Part shown: in pieces, positions 44,976-52,706 of the stretch
Numbering within the stretch: the stretch's first letter is position 1
How the letters are laid out: every line of letters starts with the position of its first letter
Assembly (NCBI RefSeq): GCF_004366355.1
Contig: NZ_SODV01000002.1
Span: forward strand, 1,218,768 to 1,282,767
Reading direction: 5' to 3'
Length of the DNA stretch: 64,000 bases
Source: Dinghuibacter silviterrae
GTDB taxonomy: Bacteria > Bacteroidota > Bacteroidia > Chitinophagales > Chitinophagaceae
The notes under the pieces: generated by a model
Seen by the model: the letters and a program-made list of their open reading frames with translations, nothing else
Database searches by the model: none
Told to the model about the DNA's origin: nothing
Position numbers and translations under genes: made by a program

Positions 44976-45383
44976 TTATAATTCTTTACATGGATCCCAG
45001 AAAACCACCTTGAAGTTGACGACCTTGTCCCCTTTTACGGTGACCCCTTCCTTTTCAAGTAAAAGTTTACGTGGTTGAGTATGCTCACCCGTCAGACGCC
45101 CGGCACTGTTGACGACGCGTTGGGCAGGCACGTCTTTACCGGCTGTGCGCATGGCCCTGCCCACCATCCGCGGGTTGGGGAGACTGAGTACCGCCGCAAT
45201 GGCTCCGTAGGAGGTGACCCGTCCCGGTGGGATTTGCCGGACGAGGTCGTGGATGAGGCCGGACAGGGATTCGTCTTTTTGACCGGAGGGTTTTACGGCG
45301 ATGAGCCGCTCCTTGGGCGCTGAGGCGCTTCGCCGCCCAGGCGCTGCCGCGCCATGCGGCGCCGCTTTTTTCGCATTTTTCAT
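44976..45383 (-). CDS. Alkyltransferase-like (ATL) protein, MGMT family without catalytic Cys
   Basis: 135 residues from ATG 45383. The C-terminal MGMT-type DNA-binding domain is clear (SGLIHDLVRQIPPGRVTSYGAIA, NPRMVGRAMR). The active-site PCHR of true methyltransferases is PAQR here (VPAQRVVNSAGRLTG), so it cannot accept the alkyl group. ATL proteins bind O6-alkylguanine and hand it to nucleotide excision repair. The basic N-terminal tail (KNAKKAAPHGAAAPGRRSA) is an extension beyond the usual ATL. Divergent by 23 bases from an alkyl-base glycosylase gene. Confidence 0.88.
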   Translation of the reverse strand: MKNAKKAAPHGAAAPGRRSASAPKERLIAVKPSGQKDESLSGLIHDLVRQIPPGRVTSYGAIAAVLSLPNPRMVGRAMRTAGKDVPAQRVVNSAGRLTGEHTQPRKLLLEKEGVTVKGDKVVNFKVVFWDPCKEL

Positions 45384-45386
45384 GAT

Positions 45387-45400
45387 CAAATTTACCTTTA
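45387..45400. promoter_or_regulatory. Overlapping divergent -7 elements between ATL and glycosylase genes
   Basis: CAAATTTACCTTTA holds TAAATTTG read leftward (45394-45387, exact TAnnTTTG) and TACCTTTA read rightward (45393-45400, one mismatch), sharing TA, with the same geometry as at 37935-37948. Both start codons are within seven bases, so both messages would be leaderless or nearly so. Confidence 0.5.
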
Positions 45401-45406
45401 TCCCCC

Positions 45407-46030
45407 ATGATCCGGAGATTCAACAAGCGGAACTTCCACAAGATCTGCGACCAGCTTGCAACAGCTGACCCTGACTTAGGAGCCATCATCGACACGCACC
45501 GTTATCCGCCGATGTGGACCCGGCCGAATACCTTCGACACCCTGGTCCATATCATCCTGGAGCAACAGGTGTCGCTGGCCTCGGCCCTGGCCGCGCTCCA
45601 CAAACTGAGGGGCAAACTCGGCGAACTCACCCCGGCCGGGCTGTTGGTCCTGACCGACGAGGAAATGAAGGCGTGCTACGTCAGCCGCCAGAAAGCCATG
45701 TATACCCGTGGCCTGGCGACGGCCTTGCTCGAAGGTCAACTGGACCTGGAAGCGCTGGAGTCGCTCCCGGACGATGAAGTAAGGGCACGGCTGATTCTTC
45801 TGAAGGGGATCGGTCACTGGACCATCGACGTCTACCTGATGTTCGTCCTGCAACGCACCGACGTCTTTCCCACCGGTGACCTGGCCGCCATGAACGCGCT
45901 GAAAAGGATAAAGAAGCTGCCAAAGGATACGACAAAAGAGCACCTTTTACACATTGCCGCTGCCTGGCAGCCTTATAGGACGGTGGCTACCATGTTGCTT
46001 TGGCATTTGTATCTGTCGTCGCGGCGCTAG
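45407..46030 (+). CDS. DNA-3-methyladenine glycosylase II, AlkA-type HhH family
   Basis: 207 residues. Helix-hairpin-helix LILLKGIGHWTIDVYLMF followed by the catalytic Asp in FPTGDLAAM; the upstream helix has IILEQQVSLASALAAL. Only the HhH catalytic core is present, without the N-terminal domain of E. coli AlkA, as in short bacterial forms. Excises alkylated bases. Divergent from the ATL gene, forming an alkylation-repair pair. Its TAG stop is shared (CTAG) with the convergent hydrolase gene. Confidence 0.9.
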   Translation: MIRRFNKRNFHKICDQLATADPDLGAIIDTHRYPPMWTRPNTFDTLVHIILEQQVSLASALAALHKLRGKLGELTPAGLLVLTDEEMKACYVSRQKAMYTRGLATALLEGQLDLEALESLPDDEVRARLILLKGIGHWTIDVYLMFVLQRTDVFPTGDLAAMNALKRIKKLPKDTTKEHLLHIAAAWQPYRTVATMLLWHLYLSSRR

Positions 46031-47343
46031 TGCTGAAACTCGCTAAAGGACATCCCCTGAAACTCCGTTTGTTTCTTAAACCGCTCTACATCGGTAAACC
46101 CTAACGCCACCGCCTTTCGAAGATCTGGTGCCACCTGGGCCGCCTGGCCTTCGCGGACATCGCAAACCGCAGACAGGTACCAGGCTTCGCTGTTGGTCGG
46201 GTCGACCTGCTGGTAGAGGTTGATAAAATAACGGGCCCACTGGTTCTCCGCGGTGCCGAGCAGGCGGGTGCTGTACATATAGAATTCAAGGGAGAGAAAA
46301 GCCTGGAGCCGCTGGGACATGGCGGAGGGATCCCGTTGCAAAGAATCGATGACGTGTGTCCAATAGGGTTTGGCGGCTTGTTCGAAGTGATCCGCAAACA
46401 CCTGTTTGGCGGCCTGTTCGCGGGCAAAAAGCGCCGATTGGGCCTCCTCCTCTTTGCGGTAGGCCGGGCTGCGGGCCAGGGAGTCGCCCACCTGTTGGAA
46501 GACACCCGCACCGGGGTAGAGCTTGCCCAGGAAAGCCGTCGTGAGGTTGCATTCCCGTTCCGCTGCGATTACGTGCCCGGCTTTCAGAAAACCGGTTAAC
46601 CGGGTATGGCTGGAAGCGATATACCGTTGGATAAACGGTGTGTCCGTGGGGATCCATTGTTGCAGCATGGCGTCAAACTGCCAGCCCGCAAAAGCCAGCG
46701 CCATGGTCTGTGCCGGCGCCCACTCGTGTTTGCCGTCGAAAAAAAGGAGGCGGTGCCGCGTCGTGGTGCCTTCCAGGTCCTTGTCGAAGGCGGCGAGGTC
46801 GGTCATATTCATATCGCCCTCTCCGGCGATGAGGGTCACTGTGAAGTCGACATTGCTGGCGTTGACACCGTCGGGGAACCCCGCTCCGTTCAGGATCACC
46901 CCTTTGATCCCCGGGTGCATGATGGATAAATAGCTGGCGACCTTGGCGCCGCCGGAAAAACCACACGCATACACCCGGTTGCTGTCGATGGGCAGCCGGT
47001 CTCTTGTATCCTGTGTGAGTGTTCCCCAGATCCGGTCGCTCTGATCGTAGTCGTTGCCGTTTTTGGAATTGTTGCTGCCGACCAGGATAAACCCAAACGT
47101 GTCGGCCAGCGCCTTGTATTTCGATATGGGGAAGACGCCCTTGCCGTGCGAATCAAAAAGATAAACCACCGGCAACCGCCCGTCGCGCACGGGGACGTAC
47201 AAAGCATAAGACTGGCTCGTATCTGCCGTACAGAGGACGGTGTCGATCACCTTTCCGCGGGGGAGCATATCTGCGACCTTGTTCTTGCCGGCGCAGGCCC
47301 CGCAGGCGAAGAGGAGCGGCCAGAAAAGCCGGATCAGTTTCAT
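46027..47343 (-). CDS. Alpha/beta-hydrolase-fold lipoprotein (esterase/depolymerase-like)
   Basis: 438 residues. Lipoprotein signal (LFWPLLFACGAC). The N-terminal half reads as an esterase: ALYVPVRDGRLPVVYLFDSHG, nucleophile elbow GFSGGAK, and a later DGKHEW that could supply the catalytic His. The C-terminal half is helical, possibly repeat-like. Resembles polyhydroxybutyrate-depolymerase/feruloyl-esterase-type hydrolases; substrate unknown. Confidence 0.75.
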   Translation of the reverse strand: MKLIRLFWPLLFACGACAGKNKVADMLPRGKVIDTVLCTADTSQSYALYVPVRDGRLPVVYLFDSHGKGVFPISKYKALADTFGFILVGSNNSKNGNDYDQSDRIWGTLTQDTRDRLPIDSNRVYACGFSGGAKVASYLSIMHPGIKGVILNGAGFPDGVNASNVDFTVTLIAGEGDMNMTDLAAFDKDLEGTTTRHRLLFFDGKHEWAPAQTMALAFAGWQFDAMLQQWIPTDTPFIQRYIASSHTRLTGFLKAGHVIAAERECNLTTAFLGKLYPGAGVFQQVGDSLARSPAYRKEEEAQSALFAREQAAKQVFADHFEQAAKPYWTHVIDSLQRDPSAMSQRLQAFLSLEFYMYSTRLLGTAENQWARYFINLYQQVDPTNSEAWYLSAVCDVREGQAAQVAPDLRKAVALGFTDVERFKKQTEFQGMSFSEFQH

Positions 47344-47356
47344 GCCTTAAATGTAC

Positions 47357-47893
47357 TCATTTGCCGGTTTTCAGCCGGAACGACTTCATAAACGCTTCGC
47401 TGGCCGCGTTATGATCGTTCTTCGTATAGGCAATGGTTTGCATCATGTACAGGGTGCTTTTGACAAGAAAGGCGCGCATCGTGATCACGGCAACCCCGTC
47501 CTGGTAGTCTATCCGCAAAAATCTGCCTGGGTATCCGTTTAGTTGAATCGGAGCCACCGAGAGCAGCTTCCCTTTTACGTTGTTGACAGCGCCATTGACC
47601 GTAGCTTCAAAAAACTTGTCCAGCTTGTCCGTTCTATCCGAACTGATCGAGGTGTCGGGGTATTGGGTCTCGGCGACGGAATAAGCGACATTGCCGTCGC
47701 CCACCGCATTGGAGGCGTCGTAGATCTGCATGTGTATGTGCAGGGGGCCAATCTTTGAATCGACCGTTTGGTCCTGGGGCGTTGGTTTTTGAGGAAAAAG
47801 AATGGAGTAGTGGTCGGTCTGCAGTAAGTAACCATTTTCCTGGAGTGGCGCCGTCAGGCAAAATGCAGTGAGTAGGAGGGTCAGAATGTTCAT
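47357..47893 (-). CDS. Secreted protein of unknown function
   Basis: 178 residues with a signal peptide (MNILTLLLTAFCLTAPLQ). The mature part has a PsbP/YceI-like feel (DHYSILFPQKPTPQ, FLRIDYQDGVAVITMRAFLVKSTLYMM) but no motif I can name. A -7-like TATATTTC lies at 47907-47900. Located 13 bases upstream of the hydrolase lipoprotein gene, probably in one operon. Confidence 0.7.
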   Translation of the reverse strand: MNILTLLLTAFCLTAPLQENGYLLQTDHYSILFPQKPTPQDQTVDSKIGPLHIHMQIYDASNAVGDGNVAYSVAETQYPDTSISSDRTDKLDKFFEATVNGAVNNVKGKLLSVAPIQLNGYPGRFLRIDYQDGVAVITMRAFLVKSTLYMMQTIAYTKNDHNAASEAFMKSFRLKTGK

Positions 47894-47928
47894 AGGAACG
47901 AAATATACAATAGATTTGGATGACCGTC

Positions 47929-48432
47929 ATGTCCTTTCTTTTTGATACCGCCCGTCTTCGCGTCCGGATGATGACCCCGGAAGACGCCCCTTTTGTCCTT
48001 CAGCTTTTCAATGCCCCCAATTGGCTGCAATTTTTGCCGGACCGGCATGTACGGACCGTGGAAGCCGCCAGGGACTATATCACGGACGTCTACCTGAAAA
48101 GCTACCGGGACAACGGTTTTGGCGCGGCCGTGGTGACGCTGAAGGAAAGCGGGGAGCCCATCGGCATTTGCGGGTTGTTCCAGCGGACCTACCTCCCCGT
48201 GCCCGACCTCGGCTATGCCTTTCTGCCCGCTCATGAGGGTAAAGGATACGCGGCGGAGGCGGCAGGCGGAATGCTGGACTATTTGAGGCCGGCCCAGCCA
48301 GACCTCCGGGCCGTCGTCTCGTCCGAAAATACCCGTTCGGTGCACCTGCTGGAAAAATTGGGGTTCCAATACATGGAGAAGGTCCGGCCGCCGGGCGAGG
48401 ACCGGATGGTGCTGGTGTATAAAGCGCCTTAG
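47929..48432 (+). CDS. GNAT-family N-acetyltransferase, RimJ/RimL-type
   Basis: 167 residues from ATG 47929; ATG 47920 is an in-frame alternative but lies one base after an exact -7 element (TAGATTTG, 47911-47918), so the later start fits better. RimL-type features: FDTARLRVRMMTPEDAPFVLQLFN, GICGLFQRTYLPVPDLGYAFLP, and acetyl-CoA loop HEGKGYAAEA. Target amino group unknown. Stop shared (TTAG) with the convergent kinase gene. Confidence 0.88.
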   Translation: MSFLFDTARLRVRMMTPEDAPFVLQLFNAPNWLQFLPDRHVRTVEAARDYITDVYLKSYRDNGFGAAVVTLKESGEPIGICGLFQRTYLPVPDLGYAFLPAHEGKGYAAEAAGGMLDYLRPAQPDLRAVVSSENTRSVHLLEKLGFQYMEKVRPPGEDRMVLVYKAP

Positions 48433-49496
48433 GGGAACGTGATCGCAAACGTCGTCCCCTCGTTGACCCGGCTCTCCACGCTGATCTGCCCGCCCAGCGA
48501 GGTAAGGTAGTTGTGCACCAGGTATAGCCCGATCCCCTTACTGTCCTTATGTTCGTGGAAATGCTGGCGAAAGCCGAAGACCTTGTCGCCGACCTTGTCC
48601 AGGTCGATCCCCAGGCCGTTGTCTGAAAAAATCAGCTGGTCCCTGCCTCCTGTTTTTTGGGAGACCATGGTGATCACCGGTGGCCGTTCGGGGTGGGCGT
48701 ATTTGATGGAGTTCGTCAGGAGGTTTAGAAAAATGCTTTCCAGGTAGGCTTTGTTGAGCCGGACGGCCGGCGCCGCGGAAAAATTGATGTGAAGCGTCGC
48801 CCGCGCGCCTTCCAGCAGCGTTCGAAGGGAAGACGTCACGCCACCGAGCACGGTTTCCAGGGACAAGGTTTCCAATGTTGCACTCCCGTCCTCCTTCCGG
48901 CCAAGCCGCTCCACCTGTTCATTCAGGGTCCGTTGAAGGTCCTGGGCCGTGGCATTGAGCAGGCCTATAAATTCCAGGGTTTCCCCGTCCTGTATCTTCG
49001 ATCCGTCCAGCAGCGTCAGGATGGAGAGCAGGTTGTTCACCGGATACCGCAGGTCATGGGATGTTCTGTAGGACTGGTGTTTCAATTCCTCGGAGGCCTG
49101 CGAAAGCTGGGCGATGAGGTGGTTCCGGTCTTCTTCCTGTTTTTTCTTGTGTGTTATATTCTTGGCAATGGCGTAGACCAGCTTTTCTTTTTCCAACGGC
49201 ATCGACGTCCACGAGAGCCATACGATCTCACCGCTTTTAGTCACGTAGCGGTTTTCGAAATTCAGCAGGGGGATGTCTCTTCTCAGGTTGTCCCGGTGTT
49301 TGTCCGTGATGGCCTTGTCCTCTTGGTAAACAAAGTCGTTGATGGGACGCGACATCAGTTCTTCTATGGAATAACCCAGGACTTTGGAGACCGCGGGATT
49401 GATGCGTTTGAAATAGCCGTCAAAGCCGGCAATGCACAGAAGGTCTGCGGATAATTCAAAAAAAAGGTCTACATTATAATCAGATCCACCATCCAT
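48429..49496 (-). CDS. PAS-domain sensor histidine kinase, soluble
   Basis: 355 residues. PAS (about 8-125, FELSADLLCIAGFDGYFKRINP), helical linker, a DHp-like domain with His in YRTSHDLRYPVNNLLS, and HATPase (IFSDNGLGIDLDKVG, KGIGLYLVHNYLTSLGG). The SHDLRYPVNN form is common in Bacteroidota cytoplasmic kinases. No adjacent regulator; not closely similar to the two island kinases. Confidence 0.9.
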   Translation of the reverse strand: MDGGSDYNVDLFFELSADLLCIAGFDGYFKRINPAVSKVLGYSIEELMSRPINDFVYQEDKAITDKHRDNLRRDIPLLNFENRYVTKSGEIVWLSWTSMPLEKEKLVYAIAKNITHKKKQEEDRNHLIAQLSQASEELKHQSYRTSHDLRYPVNNLLSILTLLDGSKIQDGETLEFIGLLNATAQDLQRTLNEQVERLGRKEDGSATLETLSLETVLGGVTSSLRTLLEGARATLHINFSAAPAVRLNKAYLESIFLNLLTNSIKYAHPERPPVITMVSQKTGGRDQLIFSDNGLGIDLDKVGDKVFGFRQHFHEHKDSKGIGLYLVHNYLTSLGGQISVESRVNEGTTFAITFP

Positions 49497-49522
49497 AAGG
49501 GTACCGTAAAAATACGTAAAAA

Positions 49523-49858
49523 ATGATAGACCATAACTTGATTACGACCAGCTTTGAACTGGAGGGATACCGTGTCGTCCAACACCTGGGCGTGATCCGG
49601 GGAATCACCGTCCGCTCCCGGAGCGCCCTGGGTAATGTGGCGGGCGCCTTCCAATCGCTTTTCGGCGGACAGCTTTCGATCTATGTTGACCTTTGTGAAA
49701 AAGCAAGGCAGGAAGCCTTTGACCTCATGACGGAACACGCCGAACAAAAAGGGGCCAACGGCATCGTCGGGATGCGTTATGACGCCAACGAGGTCATGAA
49801 CGGTATTACTGAAGTGCTTTGTTACGGGACTGCGGTCCGCGTGGAACGGATCGCCTAG
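49523..49858 (+). CDS. YbjQ-family (DUF74) protein
   Basis: 111 residues: VIRGITVRSRSALGNVAGAFQS, ARQEAFDLMTEHAEQKGANGIVGMRYD and CYGTAVRVE are the family's hallmarks. YbjQ forms a pentameric cytoplasmic fold of unknown function, sometimes labelled heavy-metal binding. Stop shared (CTAG) with the convergent oxidoreductase gene. Confidence 0.9.
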   Translation: MIDHNLITTSFELEGYRVVQHLGVIRGITVRSRSALGNVAGAFQSLFGGQLSIYVDLCEKARQEAFDLMTEHAEQKGANGIVGMRYDANEVMNGITEVLCYGTAVRVERIA

Positions 49859-50706
49859 GATACGGCGTCTTTTGCGATGACGGTCCAGTCGTCGCCCCCG
49901 TGTCCTTTCCCGATCCATTTGTCCATTTCAATGGCGATCGAGGGGATGACGGCCAGCGGTATGCCTCCCTGGCGGGCGGCTTCCATGAAGAGCCCTGTAT
50001 CCTTACGGGCCATGTTCAGCGTCCATGACGGCTGGGTGTACACGCCCGAGGTGAGCCTTTTGAGCCGCGCCGGCAACAAAGCACCCGGATTCCAGGTATC
50101 GAAAAGGGTAGACACATCGCTCAAGGGAACCTGGAGGGCTTTTGCAAGGGAAAGCATATCGGCGATGCCTGCCGTGAAGGTGACGAGAAAGGAATTCCCC
50201 AGCAGTTTGATCGCAGCCGCCCGGCCCGTTTCTGGTCCGAAATTGAGGACCTTGCCCGTCATTCCCGACAGGGCAGGCTCCTGGCGCGCGATGACGTCCT
50301 GGTCACCCGAGACCATCATGGTGCCGGTGCTGTCCAGTGCATTTTGAGGCCCCATAAAAACCGGTGCGTGAAGATAGGTGAACCCGTGTTCCTTCCAGAC
50401 CCGTGTGCGTTCGATCGCGCCAGGCACAGACGTCGTGGTATGGTCGATGAGCACGGTACCGGCGGCCAGCCCGGGAAAGGCGGCGGCCAACACTTCATCC
50501 ACGGCCTCGTCGTCCTTGAGGGTAAGATGAACGACGTCCGCGCCCCGGACGGCGTCTGCCACGCCGGCAAAAGCCTTTGCTCCCAAAGGCTCCAGGGCGG
50601 CGGCTTTGGAGAACGTCCGGTTCCAGACCTGGACCTGGTTCCCCTTTTTCAGCAACGCGCGTGTAAAGTTTTCCCCAAGAAGGCCCATGCCCAGAAATGC
50701 GATCAT
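49855..50706 (-). CDS. NAD(P)-dependent oxidoreductase, beta-hydroxyacid dehydrogenase family
   Basis: 283 residues. Rossmann start IAFLGMGLLGENF, family segment VLIDHTTTSVPGA, FLHAPVF-like YLHAPVFMGPQNA, and the catalytic-Lys helix AAIKLLGNSFLVTF. Resembles 3-hydroxyisobutyrate/glyoxylate-succinic-semialdehyde reductases; substrate unknown. It is divergent from the hydrolase at 50763, with TACCTTTA and TAACTTTT -7-like elements sharing TA at 50725-50726. Confidence 0.88.
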   Translation of the reverse strand: MIAFLGMGLLGENFTRALLKKGNQVQVWNRTFSKAAALEPLGAKAFAGVADAVRGADVVHLTLKDDEAVDEVLAAAFPGLAAGTVLIDHTTTSVPGAIERTRVWKEHGFTYLHAPVFMGPQNALDSTGTMMVSGDQDVIARQEPALSGMTGKVLNFGPETGRAAAIKLLGNSFLVTFTAGIADMLSLAKALQVPLSDVSTLFDTWNPGALLPARLKRLTSGVYTQPSWTLNMARKDTGLFMEAARQGGIPLAVIPSIAIEMDKWIGKGHGGDDWTVIAKDAVS

Positions 50707-50762
50707 AGTTCTTTTTGATAAAGGTAACTTTTTATCTAAATTACCCCCATAACCTTCACGAT

Positions 50763-51602
50763 ATGCGTTGCTTGTATGCAGGGATCCTCGCGATCCTCCT
50801 TTCTTCCTGCGGAAAATCTGTCAAGACCGTCGACGACCAGGGCGTAAAGATCGCTTATGTCGATGCCGGCCAAGGGGATACCGCTCTTCTTTTCGTCCAT
50901 GGATGGTGTCTGAACAAGGGCTACTGGTCGAACCAGATGGACCACTTCAAAGACCGGTACCATGTCGTTGCCATCGACCTCCCCGGTTTTGGGGAGTCTG
51001 GTAAGGAACGCACCGAATGGACAACGGAGAACTACGGACGCGACATCGACAGCGTGATGTCCCAACTGCACCTGAACAAGGTGGTGCTGGTGGGGCATTC
51101 GATGGGCGGGGACCTCTGCCTGGAGGCCGCCCTCCACGCACCCGACCGGGTGATTGCCCTGGTGGGTATCGACAATTTCAAAAGCATCAACCCCGAGACA
51201 CCCACCCAAAAAGCAGACGACGCCCGGACATACACGGTCTTGAAAGAAGGTTTTACAAAGGCCGCGTTTCAATACTTCCAGGGCGACCTTTTTTACAAAA
51301 CAGCCGATACCATCCAACGGCGCATCCTGACAGACGTCGCCAACGCCGACTCCGCCGTCGCCATCGCCGCCCTGCAAGGCAACGACAACTTTGAGGAGCG
51401 CAAAAACCTACAGGCCTTCGGGAAGCCCCTCTACCTGATCAACAGCGACTATACGCCCACCGATACCGCCGCCCTCACCGCGGCGCACGTTCCCCACGAA
51501 GTGATGTATATCAAGGATACCGGTCACTTCCCCATGGTGGAAAAACCAGCCGACGTCAACGCGGCGCTCGACGCGGTGATGGCCAATATCACGGGACACT
51601 AG
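50763..51602 (+). CDS. Alpha/beta-hydrolase lipoprotein
   Basis: 279 residues from ATG 50763, where a lipoprotein signal begins (MRCLYAGILAILLSSCGKS). Hydrolase motifs: oxyanion LLFVHGWCLN, nucleophile GHSMGGD, and a C-terminal catalytic His in KDTGHFPMVEKP. Predicted periplasmic esterase or related enzyme. Stop shared (CTAG) with the convergent Crp/Fnr regulator. Confidence 0.88.
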   Translation: MRCLYAGILAILLSSCGKSVKTVDDQGVKIAYVDAGQGDTALLFVHGWCLNKGYWSNQMDHFKDRYHVVAIDLPGFGESGKERTEWTTENYGRDIDSVMSQLHLNKVVLVGHSMGGDLCLEAALHAPDRVIALVGIDNFKSINPETPTQKADDARTYTVLKEGFTKAAFQYFQGDLFYKTADTIQRRILTDVANADSAVAIAALQGNDNFEERKNLQAFGKPLYLINSDYTPTDTAALTAAHVPHEVMYIKDTGHFPMVEKPADVNAALDAVMANITGH

Positions 51603-52174
51603 CCCTTGTCCGTCATCCGTCGCCGGATCCTCGATAATGATTGCGGCTGGATGCCGACATACGAAGCGATATAATATTGCGGAACCCGCTGCGCCAACCC
51701 GGGAAACCCGTCAAGGAACCGCCGGTAGCGGACCTCCGGGGGATCGGTATACAGCGACCGCAATTGTTCCAGGGCGCTGACAAAAACATGCTCGATGGCC
51801 AATCGCCCAAACCGTTCCCCTTGTCTGACCCGCGCATACAAGATTTGCAGGTCGTCAAACCCGATCAGGGACAATGTGGTGTCTTCCAGCGCCTGTATCG
51901 CGACCCGGGAGGAGCTTCGTGGCAAAAAGCTCTGGTAGTTACAGACAAACTCGTTCTCCTGGCTGAAAAAGATGGTCCTTTCCTGCCCGTCGTCGTTGAG
52001 GTAATACCGCATCAACCCCGTTTCAATAAACGCCACGTGCCGGCAAACGTCGCCTTCGGCCAGAAAGTGCTCGCCGGCGGCGAAGTGGCGCTCGTGGAAC
52101 AAACCCGCTATGAGGACTTCTTCGTTGTCTTCCAGTTGGATGTATTGCCGTATGGCGGTGAGGACCGATCCCAT
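51599..52174 (-). CDS. Crp/Fnr-family transcription regulator
   Basis: 191 residues: cyclic-nucleotide-binding-type beta-roll (about 10-120, FHERHFAAGEHFLAEGDVC) and short HTH. The recognition helix reads GIQPQSLSRIRRRM; the Glu that reads TGA in FNR is Gln here, so it probably does not bind the TGAC-N4-GTCA boxes found in this window. No Fe-S cysteines. Typical of the many small Bacteroidota Crp-like regulators next to metabolic genes; it follows the DUF1772-like gene by 31 bases. Confidence 0.9.
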   Translation of the reverse strand: MGSVLTAIRQYIQLEDNEEVLIAGLFHERHFAAGEHFLAEGDVCRHVAFIETGLMRYYLNDDGQERTIFFSQENEFVCNYQSFLPRSSSRVAIQALEDTTLSLIGFDDLQILYARVRQGERFGRLAIEHVFVSALEQLRSLYTDPPEVRYRRFLDGFPGLAQRVPQYYIASYVGIQPQSLSRIRRRMTDKG

Positions 52175-52205
52175 GGGGTAAAGATACGGGATCGGGCGTG
52201 GCTCC

Positions 52206-52655
52206 TCATCGCGCCAGCGCTTCCCCGATCAACGCCAGCATCGCCAGCGTCAGCAACACCGCCCTATACCCGATGATCCCATCCCACCGCACCTGCAGCG
52301 CCCGGGTGTCGGTCGGCGTGGTGCCCTGCACGGCGGCAGATGTCAACCGTGCGTTAATGGGCTTTGCAATGGACAGGTAAAGCGCCAGGTGTCCCAGGAG
52401 CAGGACCAGCGCAACCCCCGGCCACAACAGGCGCCCGGAGGTCAGGGCGTACAACAGCGTGGTCACCAGGCTGGTCACCCCGATAAACGGCATGCGTTTG
52501 TCGGCCACCCTATGGGTATGCCCCAACAGGTCGGCGACGGAAGCATCCCTGCTCGCCGCCGCCGCCTTTTTCCCTGCGATCGCAAAAAATACGTCCGTGC
52601 CGTAGACGACGCCCGTGCTCAAAAGGGCGGGCGCCAGAAGAAATGTCGTGTTCAT
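52206..52655 (-). CDS. DUF1772-like (anthrone-oxygenase family) membrane protein
   Basis: 149 residues from ATG 52655 (MNTTFLLAPALLSTGVVYG). Four helices; the family pattern is HRVADKRMPFIG in the second quarter and RWDGIIGYRAVLLTLAMLAL at the end. Assignment to DUF1772 is by general pattern and is tentative. Confidence 0.65.
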   Translation of the reverse strand: MNTTFLLAPALLSTGVVYGTDVFFAIAGKKAAAASRDASVADLLGHTHRVADKRMPFIGVTSLVTTLLYALTSGRLLWPGVALVLLLGHLALYLSIAKPINARLTSAAVQGTTPTDTRALQVRWDGIIGYRAVLLTLAMLALIGEALAR

Positions 52656-52706
52656 GGGCACAAATTTCCTACCCGCGGACGACGAAGCCGTTCACCCGGG
52701 TTAACT

